From: Bacteroidales bacterium
GTDB taxonomy: Bacteria > Bacteroidota > Bacteroidia > Bacteroidales > FEN-979
Assembly (NCBI GenBank): GCA_023229525.1
Contig: JALNZC010000007.1
Span: 62,001 to 126,000, forward strand
Direction of reading: 5' to 3'
Length of the DNA stretch: 64,000 nucleotides
Shown: one piece after another, positions 45,648-53,403 of the stretch
How the letters are laid out: the number at the start of each line of letters is the position of its first letter
Position numbering within the stretch: the first letter of the stretch is position 1
Position numbers and translations under genes: made by a program
The notes under the pieces: model-generated
The model's database searches: none
What the model was told of the DNA's origin: nothing
Seen by the model: only the letters and a program-made list of their open reading frames with translations

Positions 45648-45724
45648 ATTACGCCCAAGAGGTGGGGAATTTACCCTGAGGAACTCAAACCCTGCACCCC
45701 TTTTCCATAAAGGAAGGGGCCGGG
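45648..45724. repeat. Dispersed intergenic element, copy B
   Basis: GGTGGGGAATTTACCC at 45661-45676, 14 bp, CCTGCACC, then a hairpin CCCCTTTTCC...GGAAGGGG. Same design as copy A at 37.2 kb, with a different hairpin sequence. Confidence 0.6.
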
Positions 45725-45751
45725 AGTAGAAGTAATTAAGGTTTTTCAGGA

Positions 45752-46399
45752 TTATCGGGCGACGTTTTTCAATAAACCGCTTTTCTGCCAGTCGGCATAC
45801 ATCTGGGCCGCAATCTGGTAAGATATTTCGTCAATATATTGCGGATTGTCAATGGCAATTTCAGCAGTCCAGATCAGATCGTTGTTTGAATTGGCATAGA
45901 GGTTGGCATGAATGTTCACGGTGGAACTGGAAACCCAGTACCCGCCGGTTGTTACGACATTGGCTCCCATCCCGTACATGGGATAACCCCAGTTATAATA
46001 ATTGTAATAATTATAATAATAGTCTGGATAAACTGTGGTGGTTGGAGGGACATAAGATTGTGATTTATCAGTTCCTTTATAAGTAACCACCAGAATGCCG
46101 TCGATGCCAAGACTGTCGAATTTCTTTTCCAGTTGCTGGAGTTCAAATTTGTGACCTGGCGCAATGAAACTTAACGATTCCATAGATTTGAAACCTTTGC
46201 TGTTAAAATAGTTTGAAGCATATTGTTCAAACGGTTTCTGATACTCGAGTTTATCAAACATTGCCCAGACGACAACGTTACCGATTTTCTGATTCTCCTT
46301 GGGGTTCGTCCAGGTTGTCATGGTGATCGGATTACAGGAGGTAAAAAGAAATGCTATCAGGATAGCTAACAATCCCGGAGCGAACATCATTTTTTTCAT
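45752..46399 (-). CDS. Lipoprotein, DUF4136-like
   Basis: A 215-residue lipoprotein: hydrophobic signal and lipobox ending LFTSC. The layout (TTWTNPKENQKIGNVVVWA, then a Tyr-rich central stretch DYYYNYYNYYNWGYP, then IWTAEIAIDNPQYIDEISYQIAAQM) resembles DUF4136-type envelope lipoproteins. The Tyr/Asn tract is encoded by TAATAATTATTATAA-like repeats. The start at 46399 (MKKMMFAPG) is preferred: a TATCTTTG box at 46434-46441 lies 34 bp upstream. No function is known. It is a lone minus-strand gene. Confidence 0.75.
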   Translation of the reverse strand: MKKMMFAPGLLAILIAFLFTSCNPITMTTWTNPKENQKIGNVVVWAMFDKLEYQKPFEQYASNYFNSKGFKSMESLSFIAPGHKFELQQLEKKFDSLGIDGILVVTYKGTDKSQSYVPPTTTVYPDYYYNYYNYYNWGYPMYGMGANVVTTGGYWVSSSTVNIHANLYANSNNDLIWTAEIAIDNPQYIDEISYQIAAQMYADWQKSGLLKNVAR

Positions 46400-46433
46400 G
46401 TTTTGTAAAATTGGGTTATACATTTTTTATTTC

Positions 46434-46441
46434 CAAAGATA
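46434..46441 (-). promoter_or_regulatory. -7 box TATCTTTG for the lipoprotein gene
   Basis: CAAAGATA on the plus strand; fits TAnnTTTG and sets the start of the lipoprotein at 46399 instead of 46423. Confidence 0.5.
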
Positions 46442-46536
46442 GGAATTTTTTACATTCATAAAGAAGCGTGATAAAAAACTATCGGCTGTAAAATGCCTGG
46501 ACTGTTATTCACTGGGAAGTGGTTCCGGTATTGATA

Positions 46537-47796
46537 TTACTGCGTAAAGGAACCTGTGGTATTCAGGTAGGTCATGATAATGCCGGTTGCACCACGGTTT
46601 TCTTCAACATAATTGCGGCAAATCGAAGATAATCGTTGATGCTTTTCAGGATCTGACAGTATTTCCATGACTTTTATCTCGAGCTCTTTTGCAGTCTGAA
46701 TACAGAAGGCGCCACCCAGACTGACCAGATCGGTCGCTTCTTTGAATTTATGGTATCCGGGTCCAAAAAACACGGGCACACCAAAGGTAATGGGCTCCTG
46801 AATGTTGTGAATACTGACCCCAAAACCTCCACCAATGAATGACAATGCAGCATATTGATAGAGTTGCGACAGGATACCGACCGAATCCATAATTAAAATT
46901 TCTTTACCGGATACATTTCCCTCATTCATTTCGGAATACAGGATGAAGGGTCTTTTTAACCGGCCGGTTATCGATTCTATTCTTTCCCGGCTTACATTAT
47001 GCGGCGCAATGATGAATTTCATGGTCAATTCGCTAAGGAGAGTTAAAGGAAGAATGACGTCTTCATCTTCCTTCCAGGTGCTTCCTCCAATAAATATCTT
47101 TTCTCCTGCACAAAACTTTTCGATAAGGGGAAATGGCTGTTTATGCTGGGCAATCGAATAAACGCGGTCAAAACGCGTATCTCCGGTCTTTGTAACGTTT
47201 TGTTTTCCTATTGATCTCAGAAGCTGCTCAGAAGATTCGTTTTGAACAAAAAACCAGGTGATTGAATCCAGCTGATCCCTGAACCACCGGCCATATCTTT
47301 TGAAGAAATGTTGTTCCGGCCTGAAAAGGGCTGAAATAAAATATACCGGAACCGCTTTCTGATGCAAGGCGTTCAAAATATTGAACCAAAAGTCATACTT
47401 GATGAATATTACCAGCCGGGGATTGACCAGATCAACCCATTTCCGGGCATTAGCAGGTGTATCAAGAGGTAAATAGAAAACAAAATCAGCCTTATCGTAA
47501 GTTTTCCTTATTTCAAATCCGGATGGAGAAAAAAAAGTAAGCAGGATTTTGAAGTTTGGATGATCCTCCTTGAACGCTTCCATCACGGGACGACCCTGTT
47601 CGAATTCGCCCAGCGAGGATGCATGGAACCAGATGACCGGGTTTTTCTTTCTGTCAATAGGTTTCAACGCAACTGCCACGCGACAAAAAAGCGCTTTCCG
47701 GCCATTCACCCATAATCTGGCTTTATGATTGAAAATTGCTGCTATCCGCAGTCCAAGACCATAAATTAAAATTCCAAAAGAATATATAAAGTACAT
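46537..47796 (-). CDS. waaA: 3-deoxy-D-manno-octulosonic acid (Kdo) transferase
   Basis: A 419-residue GT30 enzyme that adds Kdo to lipid A at the cytoplasmic face of the inner membrane. It has an N-terminal membrane anchor (YFIYSFGILIYGLGLRIAA), then VIWFHASSLGEFEQGRPV, VNPRLVIFIKYDFWFNIL and FIGGGFGVSIHNIQEP, all family markers. The start at 47796 is chosen over an upstream ATG because the extra 72 codons would run through a heptamer array and the end of the preceding gene. The array leaves only five bases between it and the start codon, so the ribosome-binding region is made of repeat. Confidence 0.93.
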   Translation of the reverse strand: MYFIYSFGILIYGLGLRIAAIFNHKARLWVNGRKALFCRVAVALKPIDRKKNPVIWFHASSLGEFEQGRPVMEAFKEDHPNFKILLTFFSPSGFEIRKTYDKADFVFYLPLDTPANARKWVDLVNPRLVIFIKYDFWFNILNALHQKAVPVYFISALFRPEQHFFKRYGRWFRDQLDSITWFFVQNESSEQLLRSIGKQNVTKTGDTRFDRVYSIAQHKQPFPLIEKFCAGEKIFIGGSTWKEDEDVILPLTLLSELTMKFIIAPHNVSRERIESITGRLKRPFILYSEMNEGNVSGKEILIMDSVGILSQLYQYAALSFIGGGFGVSIHNIQEPITFGVPVFFGPGYHKFKEATDLVSLGGAFCIQTAKELEIKVMEILSDPEKHQRLSSICRNYVEENRGATGIIMTYLNTTGSFTQ

Positions 47797-47801
47797 TTTT
47801 T

Positions 47802-47855
47802 TTCGTCCCTCGTCCTTCGTCCTTCGTCCCTCGTCTTTCGTCCCTTGTCCTTCGT
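47802..47855. repeat. Heptamer array (TTCGTCC / GGACGAA) in the waaA leader
   Basis: About eight imperfect 7-bp units that span exactly from the stop codon of the upstream gene to a few bases before the waaA start. Confidence 0.88.
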
Positions 47856-48616
47856 TAATACAGATAAAACTCCTTCGGCACCCTGCGGTACAGTGGTATG
47901 AACCAACTGACTTTAACGCTGTAAAACTGGGAGTTAAATTTCCGGGTATCTTGTTTCCCGGTGTTAAAATCGCGAAGACGGTATGGTTTTGTCCATGCCT
48001 GCATGAAATCAAAACCTACGTAAAAATTCAGCAAGCGGGTATTGCTCAGGTAAAGATATCCCAACGACCCGTTCAAAGCAAATCCTCCATTAAGGCGGTC
48101 GTAACCTTTCTTATAATCCCCTAATAATTGAGGAGCGGTATTGCCGGGGTTATGGATACGGATCTTATCCTGAAGGTAACCTGCTCCGGCCAGGATAACA
48201 AATCCGCTGTTGGGGTTGGGTGAAAGTACCGGGATCAGCTTACCGAATTTACCGAAAAAATTAAATCCACGTTCATAATAAACAACTTCGGCATACATAC
48301 CGTTTGCGTCAATGATAAACCCTTCGCGGGTGGAAATATTCAGCAAAAGGGAATCACTGTTTTTAACCGATTGACCGAACATATAATTTCCTTCCACACC
48401 GAAGATCCAGTTGCTTTTGGTTTTCAGCATAAATCCACCGCCAATACTGGAGTTGCTTCCGAATTGCCGCGAAAGGTCTCCCCCTGGGAACTGGTAATTA
48501 TAGGTAGCATATATAAGGGGAGTGAAAATGGTCGAATCACGAATGTTGACCTGCGCCAGTAAAGCGGAAGAAGAATAATAAGTGATGAGAAGGATGATCG
48601 ATATATTCCGAACCAT
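47855..48616 (-). CDS. Outer-membrane beta-barrel-like protein
   Basis: A 253-residue exported protein with a signal peptide ending at LLAQ. The rest alternates polar and aromatic residues as in a small outer-membrane barrel: IGGGFMLKTKSNWIFGVEGN, GGFALNGSLGYLYLS and the final strand SQFYSVKVSWFIPLYRR. No enzymatic motif. It lies just before waaA on the same strand, with only the repeat array between, so a role in LPS or envelope assembly is possible but unproven. The next gene upstream is another barrel-like protein 15 bp away. Confidence 0.75.
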   Translation of the reverse strand: MVRNISIILLITYYSSSALLAQVNIRDSTIFTPLIYATYNYQFPGGDLSRQFGSNSSIGGGFMLKTKSNWIFGVEGNYMFGQSVKNSDSLLLNISTREGFIIDANGMYAEVVYYERGFNFFGKFGKLIPVLSPNPNSGFVILAGAGYLQDKIRIHNPGNTAPQLLGDYKKGYDRLNGGFALNGSLGYLYLSNTRLLNFYVGFDFMQAWTKPYRLRDFNTGKQDTRKFNSQFYSVKVSWFIPLYRRVPKEFYLY

Positions 48617-48631
48617 ATAAAGAAATTGAGA

Positions 48632-49402
48632 TTAAAATTTATAAATCAAACCGATTCCGGGATTCAAGGCAGATACGACTTTTTTTATATTGTATTCAGC
48701 CGGAGCCGAATAAACAGGTTTTAGTATCACGATTCCGCTGACTGGGTCCTTGTATTGTTCATATCCGATCAATTGGGCTCCATATTGCTTTTTTTTCGAT
48801 GGATATCCTCCAAGGTAGGAAAGATTGACTTTAAGGATAAAATTTTTGGACAATGCGTATCCGACACCAGCCGAAAGTTGATAGGCCAATCCTGTTGCAG
48901 TGTTCGAATTATTTTCTTTGGATGAAGGATTGGTTGTCGTAAAGGTCCTGCCGGAAGCAAGTATAACGCCAACGAGTATTTTTGCATCTATTTGAAGCTT
49001 TTTAATTGTTGTTAGAAATACGGGTCCGATCATCAAATAATTATTTGACCATTTTCCAGGCCCCAAAAAATAAGATGAGTCATGGACTTCATCCGGAGAA
49101 ACTGTCTTTGCTTCTTCCTTATATGGATTCTGCTGAAACGTATACTGAATGGCCAATCCGAAATGATGCTTGCCTATCCAATCAAAAGTGAGTTGTGCCA
49201 ACCAACCGTTTCCAGCATAACCAGCCTTATCACTGCCTTCAACGCTGCTGCCGTAATCACCCAGCACCATGGAATAACCTGTTGTAACTTCCAGTGATGA
49301 GAATTGTTCTTTAGCGGTTGGTTGCTTATTACTGGTGGACTGAGCAATCATTATGGCCGGAAGAAAAAGGTAAAGGGACAAAAGGGCTAATTTACTTTTC
49401 AT
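48632..49402 (-). CDS. Outer-membrane beta-barrel-like protein
   Basis: A 256-residue exported protein, signal peptide ending at MIAQ. Barrel-like strands include GNGWLAQLTFDWIGKHHFGLAI, LAYQLSAGVGYALSKNF and the closing LNPGIGLIYKF, with a C-terminal Phe as in many outer-membrane barrels. The start at 49402 (MKSKLALLSL) is preferred: a TACCTTTG box lies at 49421-49428. It heads the operon with the next barrel protein and waaA. Function unknown. Confidence 0.75.
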   Translation of the reverse strand: MKSKLALLSLYLFLPAIMIAQSTSNKQPTAKEQFSSLEVTTGYSMVLGDYGSSVEGSDKAGYAGNGWLAQLTFDWIGKHHFGLAIQYTFQQNPYKEEAKTVSPDEVHDSSYFLGPGKWSNNYLMIGPVFLTTIKKLQIDAKILVGVILASGRTFTTTNPSSKENNSNTATGLAYQLSAGVGYALSKNFILKVNLSYLGGYPSKKKQYGAQLIGYEQYKDPVSGIVILKPVYSAPAEYNIKKVVSALNPGIGLIYKF

Positions 49403-49420
49403 CAGATTGCAATGAGACGA

Positions 49421-49450
49421 CAAAGGTAATAAGGATTTTTTGTAAGTTTG
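49421..49450. promoter_or_regulatory. Divergent -7 boxes: TACCTTTG (minus) and TAAGTTTG (plus)
   Basis: The minus box at 49421-49428 serves the barrel gene (start 49402). The plus box at 49443-49450 would start transcription just before the TGGATGC array and serve the C69 dipeptidase at 49626. Confidence 0.5.
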
Positions 49451-49466
49451 CTGTTCAAATGATAAA

Positions 49467-49590
49467 TGGATGCTGGATGCTGGATGCTGGATGCTGGATG
49501 CTGGATGCTGGATGCTGGATGCTGGATGCTGGATGCTGGATGCTGGATGCTGGATGCTGGATGCTGGATGCAGGATGCTGGATGCAGGAT
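49467..49590. repeat. TGGATGC tandem array, 17 full units
   Basis: Fifteen perfect TGGATGC copies, then AGGATGC, TGGATGC and a partial AGGAT. It lies in the leader between the likely promoter (49443) and the C69 dipeptidase start (49626). It is the longest and purest array of its family here. Confidence 0.97.
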
Positions 49591-49625
49591 AAATCGTAAA
49601 TCATAAATAAAAATTATAGTTTCTT

Positions 49626-51302
49626 ATGAGAAAATCAATTTTCAGTTTGTTACTTATTCTGCTTATCGCAGGTTTTTCCTACCGATCTTCGGCTTGTACG
49701 AATTTCATTATCACGAAAGGGGCTTCGGCAGATGGCTCAGTAATGATTACTTACTCAGCCGATTCACATGTGCTCTATGGAGAACTCTATTACCGGCCTG
49801 CCCGGGACTGGCCAGCAGGTTCGATGCTTGATGTTATAGAATGGGATACCGGAAAACCAATGGGAAAAATCCCCCAGGTTAAACACACTTACAGCGTTAT
49901 CGGCAATATGAATGAACACCAGGTTTCCATTGGGGAAACGACTTTCGGAGGGCGGGAAGAACTTTTTACCCAGAAAGGGGCAATCATCGATTATGGCAGT
50001 ATGATGTATATCTCCCTTCAACGCTCCAAAACAGCACGGGAAGCCATTAAGAATTTTGGTGAGCTGACCGAAAAATACGGGTATGCCAGTGAAGGGGAAT
50101 CGTTTTCAATTTCCGACGCAAACGAAGCCTGGATTCTTGAAATGATCGGAAAAGGAGAAGGTCAGTTGGGCTCAGTATGGGTTGCCCGGCGTATCCCCGA
50201 CGGATACATCTGCGGACACGCCAATCAGCCACGTATAACCACCTTCCCGTTGAACGATCCGGAAAACTGTATTTATGCCAAAGACGTTATTTCATTTGCC
50301 CGTTCCAAGGGATGGTTCGACGGCAAAGATGAAGAATTCAGTTTTTCCGACACATACGCACCGGTCACTTTCAGTGGCGCCCGCGCGTGTGAAGCCCGTG
50401 TTTGGGCCATGTTTAACCGTGTCAATTCGAGTATGGGGCAATATGAGGATTATGCCATGGGGTACCTTGTCAAAGGTAAATGGGGATATACAACCAACCG
50501 GATGCCATTGTGGGTGAAACCTGATAAAAAAGTGACAGTTCACGATGTGATGAACCTTATGCGGGATCATTTCGAAGGAACGAAAATGGATATGAATAAT
50601 GATATCGGGGCTGGTCCGTTCCGTGCTCCTTACCGTTGGAGACCCATGACATGGAAAATTGACAGTGTTGACTATATTTGTGAACGGGCAACATCCACAC
50701 AACAAACCGGTTTTGTCTTTGTCGCACAATCACGAAACTGGCTACCCGACCCGATCGGAGGTATTTTCTGGTTTGGTGTCGACGACACATATACCATGGT
50801 GTTTTCTCCGATGTATTGCGGGATGACCAAAGTACCGGAAGCATACAAAGTGGGTAACGGTGATATGCTTCATTACTCTCCGACCTCGGCATTCTGGACT
50901 TTCAACCTGGTAACCAACTGGGCTTATACCAAATACGATTATATGATTAAGGATATACAACCGCTGCAGCAGGGAATGGAGAATAAATATATCGAACAAA
51001 CCACCACTGGAATAGATAAAAAAGCTACCGAACTTTATAAGAAGGATAAACAAGCAGCCATAAGATATATCACCGATTATTCAGTGAAAACCGGGCAGGC
51101 AACAGTTAAAAGATGGCAGGAACTCTTCCAGTATCTGGTGGTTAAGTATATGGATGGAAACGTGAAGAAGGAAAAAGATGGCAAATTTGAAACCAATCCT
51201 TATGGTGTACCCGTAATGCCCTCACAACCAGGATACCCCGATTGGTGGTTAAAGGAAATTGTAAAACAACACGGCGACGTGATCAAACAAACAGGTAAAT
51301 AA
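49626..51302 (+). CDS. pepD: Dipeptidase, peptidase family C69
   Basis: A 558-residue exported Ntn-hydrolase. A signal peptide runs to SSA, leaving Cys24 (CTNFIITKGASADGS) as the N-terminal nucleophile. GNMNEHQVSIGETTFGGREEL and ILEMIGKGEGQLGSVWVARR match the family. Dipeptidases of this type cleave a range of dipeptides; here it is probably periplasmic because of the signal peptide. Transcription likely starts upstream of a 17-unit heptamer array, giving a repeat-filled leader of about 170 nt. Length and motifs are normal. Confidence 0.92.
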   Translation: MRKSIFSLLLILLIAGFSYRSSACTNFIITKGASADGSVMITYSADSHVLYGELYYRPARDWPAGSMLDVIEWDTGKPMGKIPQVKHTYSVIGNMNEHQVSIGETTFGGREELFTQKGAIIDYGSMMYISLQRSKTAREAIKNFGELTEKYGYASEGESFSISDANEAWILEMIGKGEGQLGSVWVARRIPDGYICGHANQPRITTFPLNDPENCIYAKDVISFARSKGWFDGKDEEFSFSDTYAPVTFSGARACEARVWAMFNRVNSSMGQYEDYAMGYLVKGKWGYTTNRMPLWVKPDKKVTVHDVMNLMRDHFEGTKMDMNNDIGAGPFRAPYRWRPMTWKIDSVDYICERATSTQQTGFVFVAQSRNWLPDPIGGIFWFGVDDTYTMVFSPMYCGMTKVPEAYKVGNGDMLHYSPTSAFWTFNLVTNWAYTKYDYMIKDIQPLQQGMENKYIEQTTTGIDKKATELYKKDKQAAIRYITDYSVKTGQATVKRWQELFQYLVVKYMDGNVKKEKDGKFETNPYGVPVMPSQPGYPDWWLKEIVKQHGDVIKQTGK

Positions 51303-51306
51303 GGAC

Positions 51307-51337
51307 TTTGGCCTTTCTCCTGTTTATTTTATCTTTG
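51307..51337 (+). promoter_or_regulatory. Promoter TTTG-N19-TATCTTTG
   Basis: A full Bacteroidota promoter: TTTG at 51307-51310, 19 bp, TATCTTTG at 51330-51337, and the ATG 29 bp further at 51367. The best-formed promoter in the window. Confidence 0.75.
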
Positions 51338-51366
51338 CTGATATAACCTTTTAAATTCATTTTGCT

Positions 51367-52266
51367 ATGGAAGAATATTCTTCTGCTTCCAGAAAATATA
51401 AGATTTTTTTATCCGTCCTGGCCATTCTTATCCTTGTTCTTATTTTCTGGCTTTTTATCCAGCGATCTCAATTAATGAAACTTGTCAGGGATAAAGAGGT
51501 GGAGAGAACGGAATTACAACATGAATTGGATTCCCTGATGACCGAACATAATAATATAAAAGTCTCTTATGGGGCGCTTTCCGACTCGCTTAAGGCCAAA
51601 GATAGTATTATTCAGAATAATGCCATTGAGATTAGGAAACTCCTCGATACGGAATGGGAATACAATAAAATCAGAAAGAAACTGGAGCGATTGCAAAAAG
51701 TGGCCCAGGGTTATGTTCATCAGATGGATTCACTGTATACCGTCAACCGGGAATTGTCGGCTGAAAACGATCGCATACGACAGGAAGTGAGAACGGAGCA
51801 AAACCGGAATCAGACACTGATGAAAGACAAGGAAGAACTGAAAGAGAAAATTAATCAGGCAGCTTACATCAAAGCTTATGATGTTACGGCGAAAGCATAT
51901 AAACTGCGGTCCGGTGGCAACAAGGAACAGATTACCGATAAAGCCAGCCGCACCGACCGGATCAGGGTGTGCTTCACCATTGGGGAAAACCCACTTGTTT
52001 CCCCCGGAAACAAGACAGTATACATCCGCATCCAGCGTCCCGACAATGTTGTGGTGATCAAAAGCAAATACGATACGTTTGTTTTTAACGGACAGACATT
52101 GCCTTTTTCCTTACGTGAAGATATTGCCTATCAGGGAAAAGCCATTAATCTTTGTCTGGATTGGACAAAAAAAGACACTGATAAACCAGCTATGAAAGGT
52201 AAATATCTGGTTAGTGTTTTCACCGATAATACGGCGATTGGTGAAGGGGCCTTTGAATTAAAGTGA
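51367..52266 (+). CDS. Inner-membrane-anchored coiled-coil protein
   Basis: A 299-residue protein. One membrane helix at residues about 13-31 is followed by a long coiled coil (residues 35-170, heptads such as LERLQKVAQGYVHQMDSL), then a beta-rich C-terminal domain (RIRVCFTIGENPLVSPGNKTVYIRI ... GKYLVSVFTDN). The arrangement suggests a periplasmic structural or sensory protein. Proteins of this shape are common in Bacteroidota without assigned function, and I do not recognise a named family. It has its own promoter at 51307 and an 8-bp repeat array after its stop. Confidence 0.7.
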   Translation: MEEYSSASRKYKIFLSVLAILILVLIFWLFIQRSQLMKLVRDKEVERTELQHELDSLMTEHNNIKVSYGALSDSLKAKDSIIQNNAIEIRKLLDTEWEYNKIRKKLERLQKVAQGYVHQMDSLYTVNRELSAENDRIRQEVRTEQNRNQTLMKDKEELKEKINQAAYIKAYDVTAKAYKLRSGGNKEQITDKASRTDRIRVCFTIGENPLVSPGNKTVYIRIQRPDNVVVIKSKYDTFVFNGQTLPFSLREDIAYQGKAINLCLDWTKKDTDKPAMKGKYLVSVFTDNTAIGEGAFELK

Positions 52267-52271
52267 AAAAA

Positions 52272-52341
52272 AAGTGGGCGAGTGGATAAGTGGACAAGTG
52301 TATAAGTGGGCAAGTGGGGTGGTGGGCAAGTGGACAAGTGG
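52272..52341. repeat. Octamer array (AAGTGGAC-type units)
   Basis: About eight imperfect 8-bp units (AAGTGGAC, AAGTGTAT, AAGTGGGC ...) directly after the coiled-coil gene and 39 bp before pfkA. Confidence 0.85.
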
Positions 52342-52380
52342 ATTTTGATCAAATTTTCAAATTTTTAATTCTGATCCGGT

Positions 52381-53403
52381 ATGCGTATTGGAATACTTAC
52401 TGCAGGTGGTGATTGTCCTGGTATCAATGCAGCCATCAGGGGAGTCGGTAAGACCGCGATCCTTGAATATGGAATGGAGGTCATCGGTATCTCTTCCGGT
52501 TTTCTGGGCTTGATTAATGAGGAGTATATAAAACTGGATGAAAATGTTCTCTCTGGTATTCTTACCCTTGGAGGAACCATTCTGGGTACTTCTCGGGAAA
52601 ACCCTTTTAAGAAGGGGAGTGCCTTCAATGCTATTGATAAACCCAAACTTATCAGGAAACATTATTCCGAACTCGGGCTTGATGCGCTGGTATGTATTGG
52701 GGGCAATGGTACCCAACGCACCGCAACCCAACTTTCGGAAGAAGGCCTTAATGTGATCGGGATACCTAAAACAATCGACAATGATGTATGGGGAACCGAT
52801 GTTTCCTTTGGTTTTGATTCTGCCCTGGGAATTGCCTCAGAAGCAATCGACCGACTTCACTCAACCGCGAACAGCCACAAACGGATTATGGTAATCGAAG
52901 TAATGGGTCATCACGCGGGATGGCTTGCTTTGTATTCCGGGGTAGCCAGTGGCGGAGATGTAATCCTGATTCCTGAAATTGAATTTGATATTGATATGGT
53001 GGCACGCTGCTTGAAAAAACGAGCCATCAGTAAGAAACCCTATTCCATCGTCGTGGTCGCCGAAGGTATTCCTACACCTAAAGGCGAAACTGCGGCCAGT
53101 TATGTTTCTAATAACATCCAGGAAATGACTGGCCTCGAAACCCGGGAAACTATTCTTGGTTATACCCAGCGCGGAGGAAGTCCTTCTCCCATGGATCGTA
53201 TACTGGCGACCCGATTCGGTGCTTTTGCCGTTGAATTGATTGCCAGGAAAAACTTCGGACAAATGGTATCTCTCAAAGGCGATACCGTTACCTCAGTTCC
53301 TTTACCGGAGGTGGGTGGAAAATTGCGTCTTGTTCCCGTAGATTTTCCGCTTGTTGATAAAGCGCGCCGGATGGGTGTTTGCTTCGGAGAGAAATCTTGT
53401 TAA
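52381..53403 (+). CDS. pfkA: 6-phosphofructokinase
   Basis: A 340-residue cytoplasmic glycolytic kinase. The N-terminal loop is GGDCPGINAAIRG. The phosphoryl-donor loop reads GGNGTQ, where ATP-type enzymes have GGDGS, and the substrate loop is PKTIDNDVWGTD, where E. coli PfkA has PGTIDND. A glycine after the third position of the donor loop points to ATP, while the Lys in PKTIDND is the PPi-type residue; such mixed forms are known in group III enzymes. The MGHHAGWLA segment and the RGGSPSPMDR segment are intact. The end overlaps the recJ stop by 4 bp, convergent. Confidence 0.93.
   Translation: MRIGILTAGGDCPGINAAIRGVGKTAILEYGMEVIGISSGFLGLINEEYIKLDENVLSGILTLGGTILGTSRENPFKKGSAFNAIDKPKLIRKHYSELGLDALVCIGGNGTQRTATQLSEEGLNVIGIPKTIDNDVWGTDVSFGFDSALGIASEAIDRLHSTANSHKRIMVIEVMGHHAGWLALYSGVASGGDVILIPEIEFDIDMVARCLKKRAISKKPYSIVVVAEGIPTPKGETAASYVSNNIQEMTGLETRETILGYTQRGGSPSPMDRILATRFGAFAVELIARKNFGQMVSLKGDTVTSVPLPEVGGKLRLVPVDFPLVDKARRMGVCFGEKSC

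Noticed and set aside
46537..48012. Longer waaA start at 48012
   Set aside because: The extra 72 codons run antisense-free through the previous gene's end and the heptamer array and resemble no Kdo transferase N-terminus.
49318..49599. ORF through the TGGATGC array with GCWMLDA repeats
   Set aside because: It exists only because 7-bp repeats give a stop-free 7-residue period; its start lies inside the antisense barrel gene.
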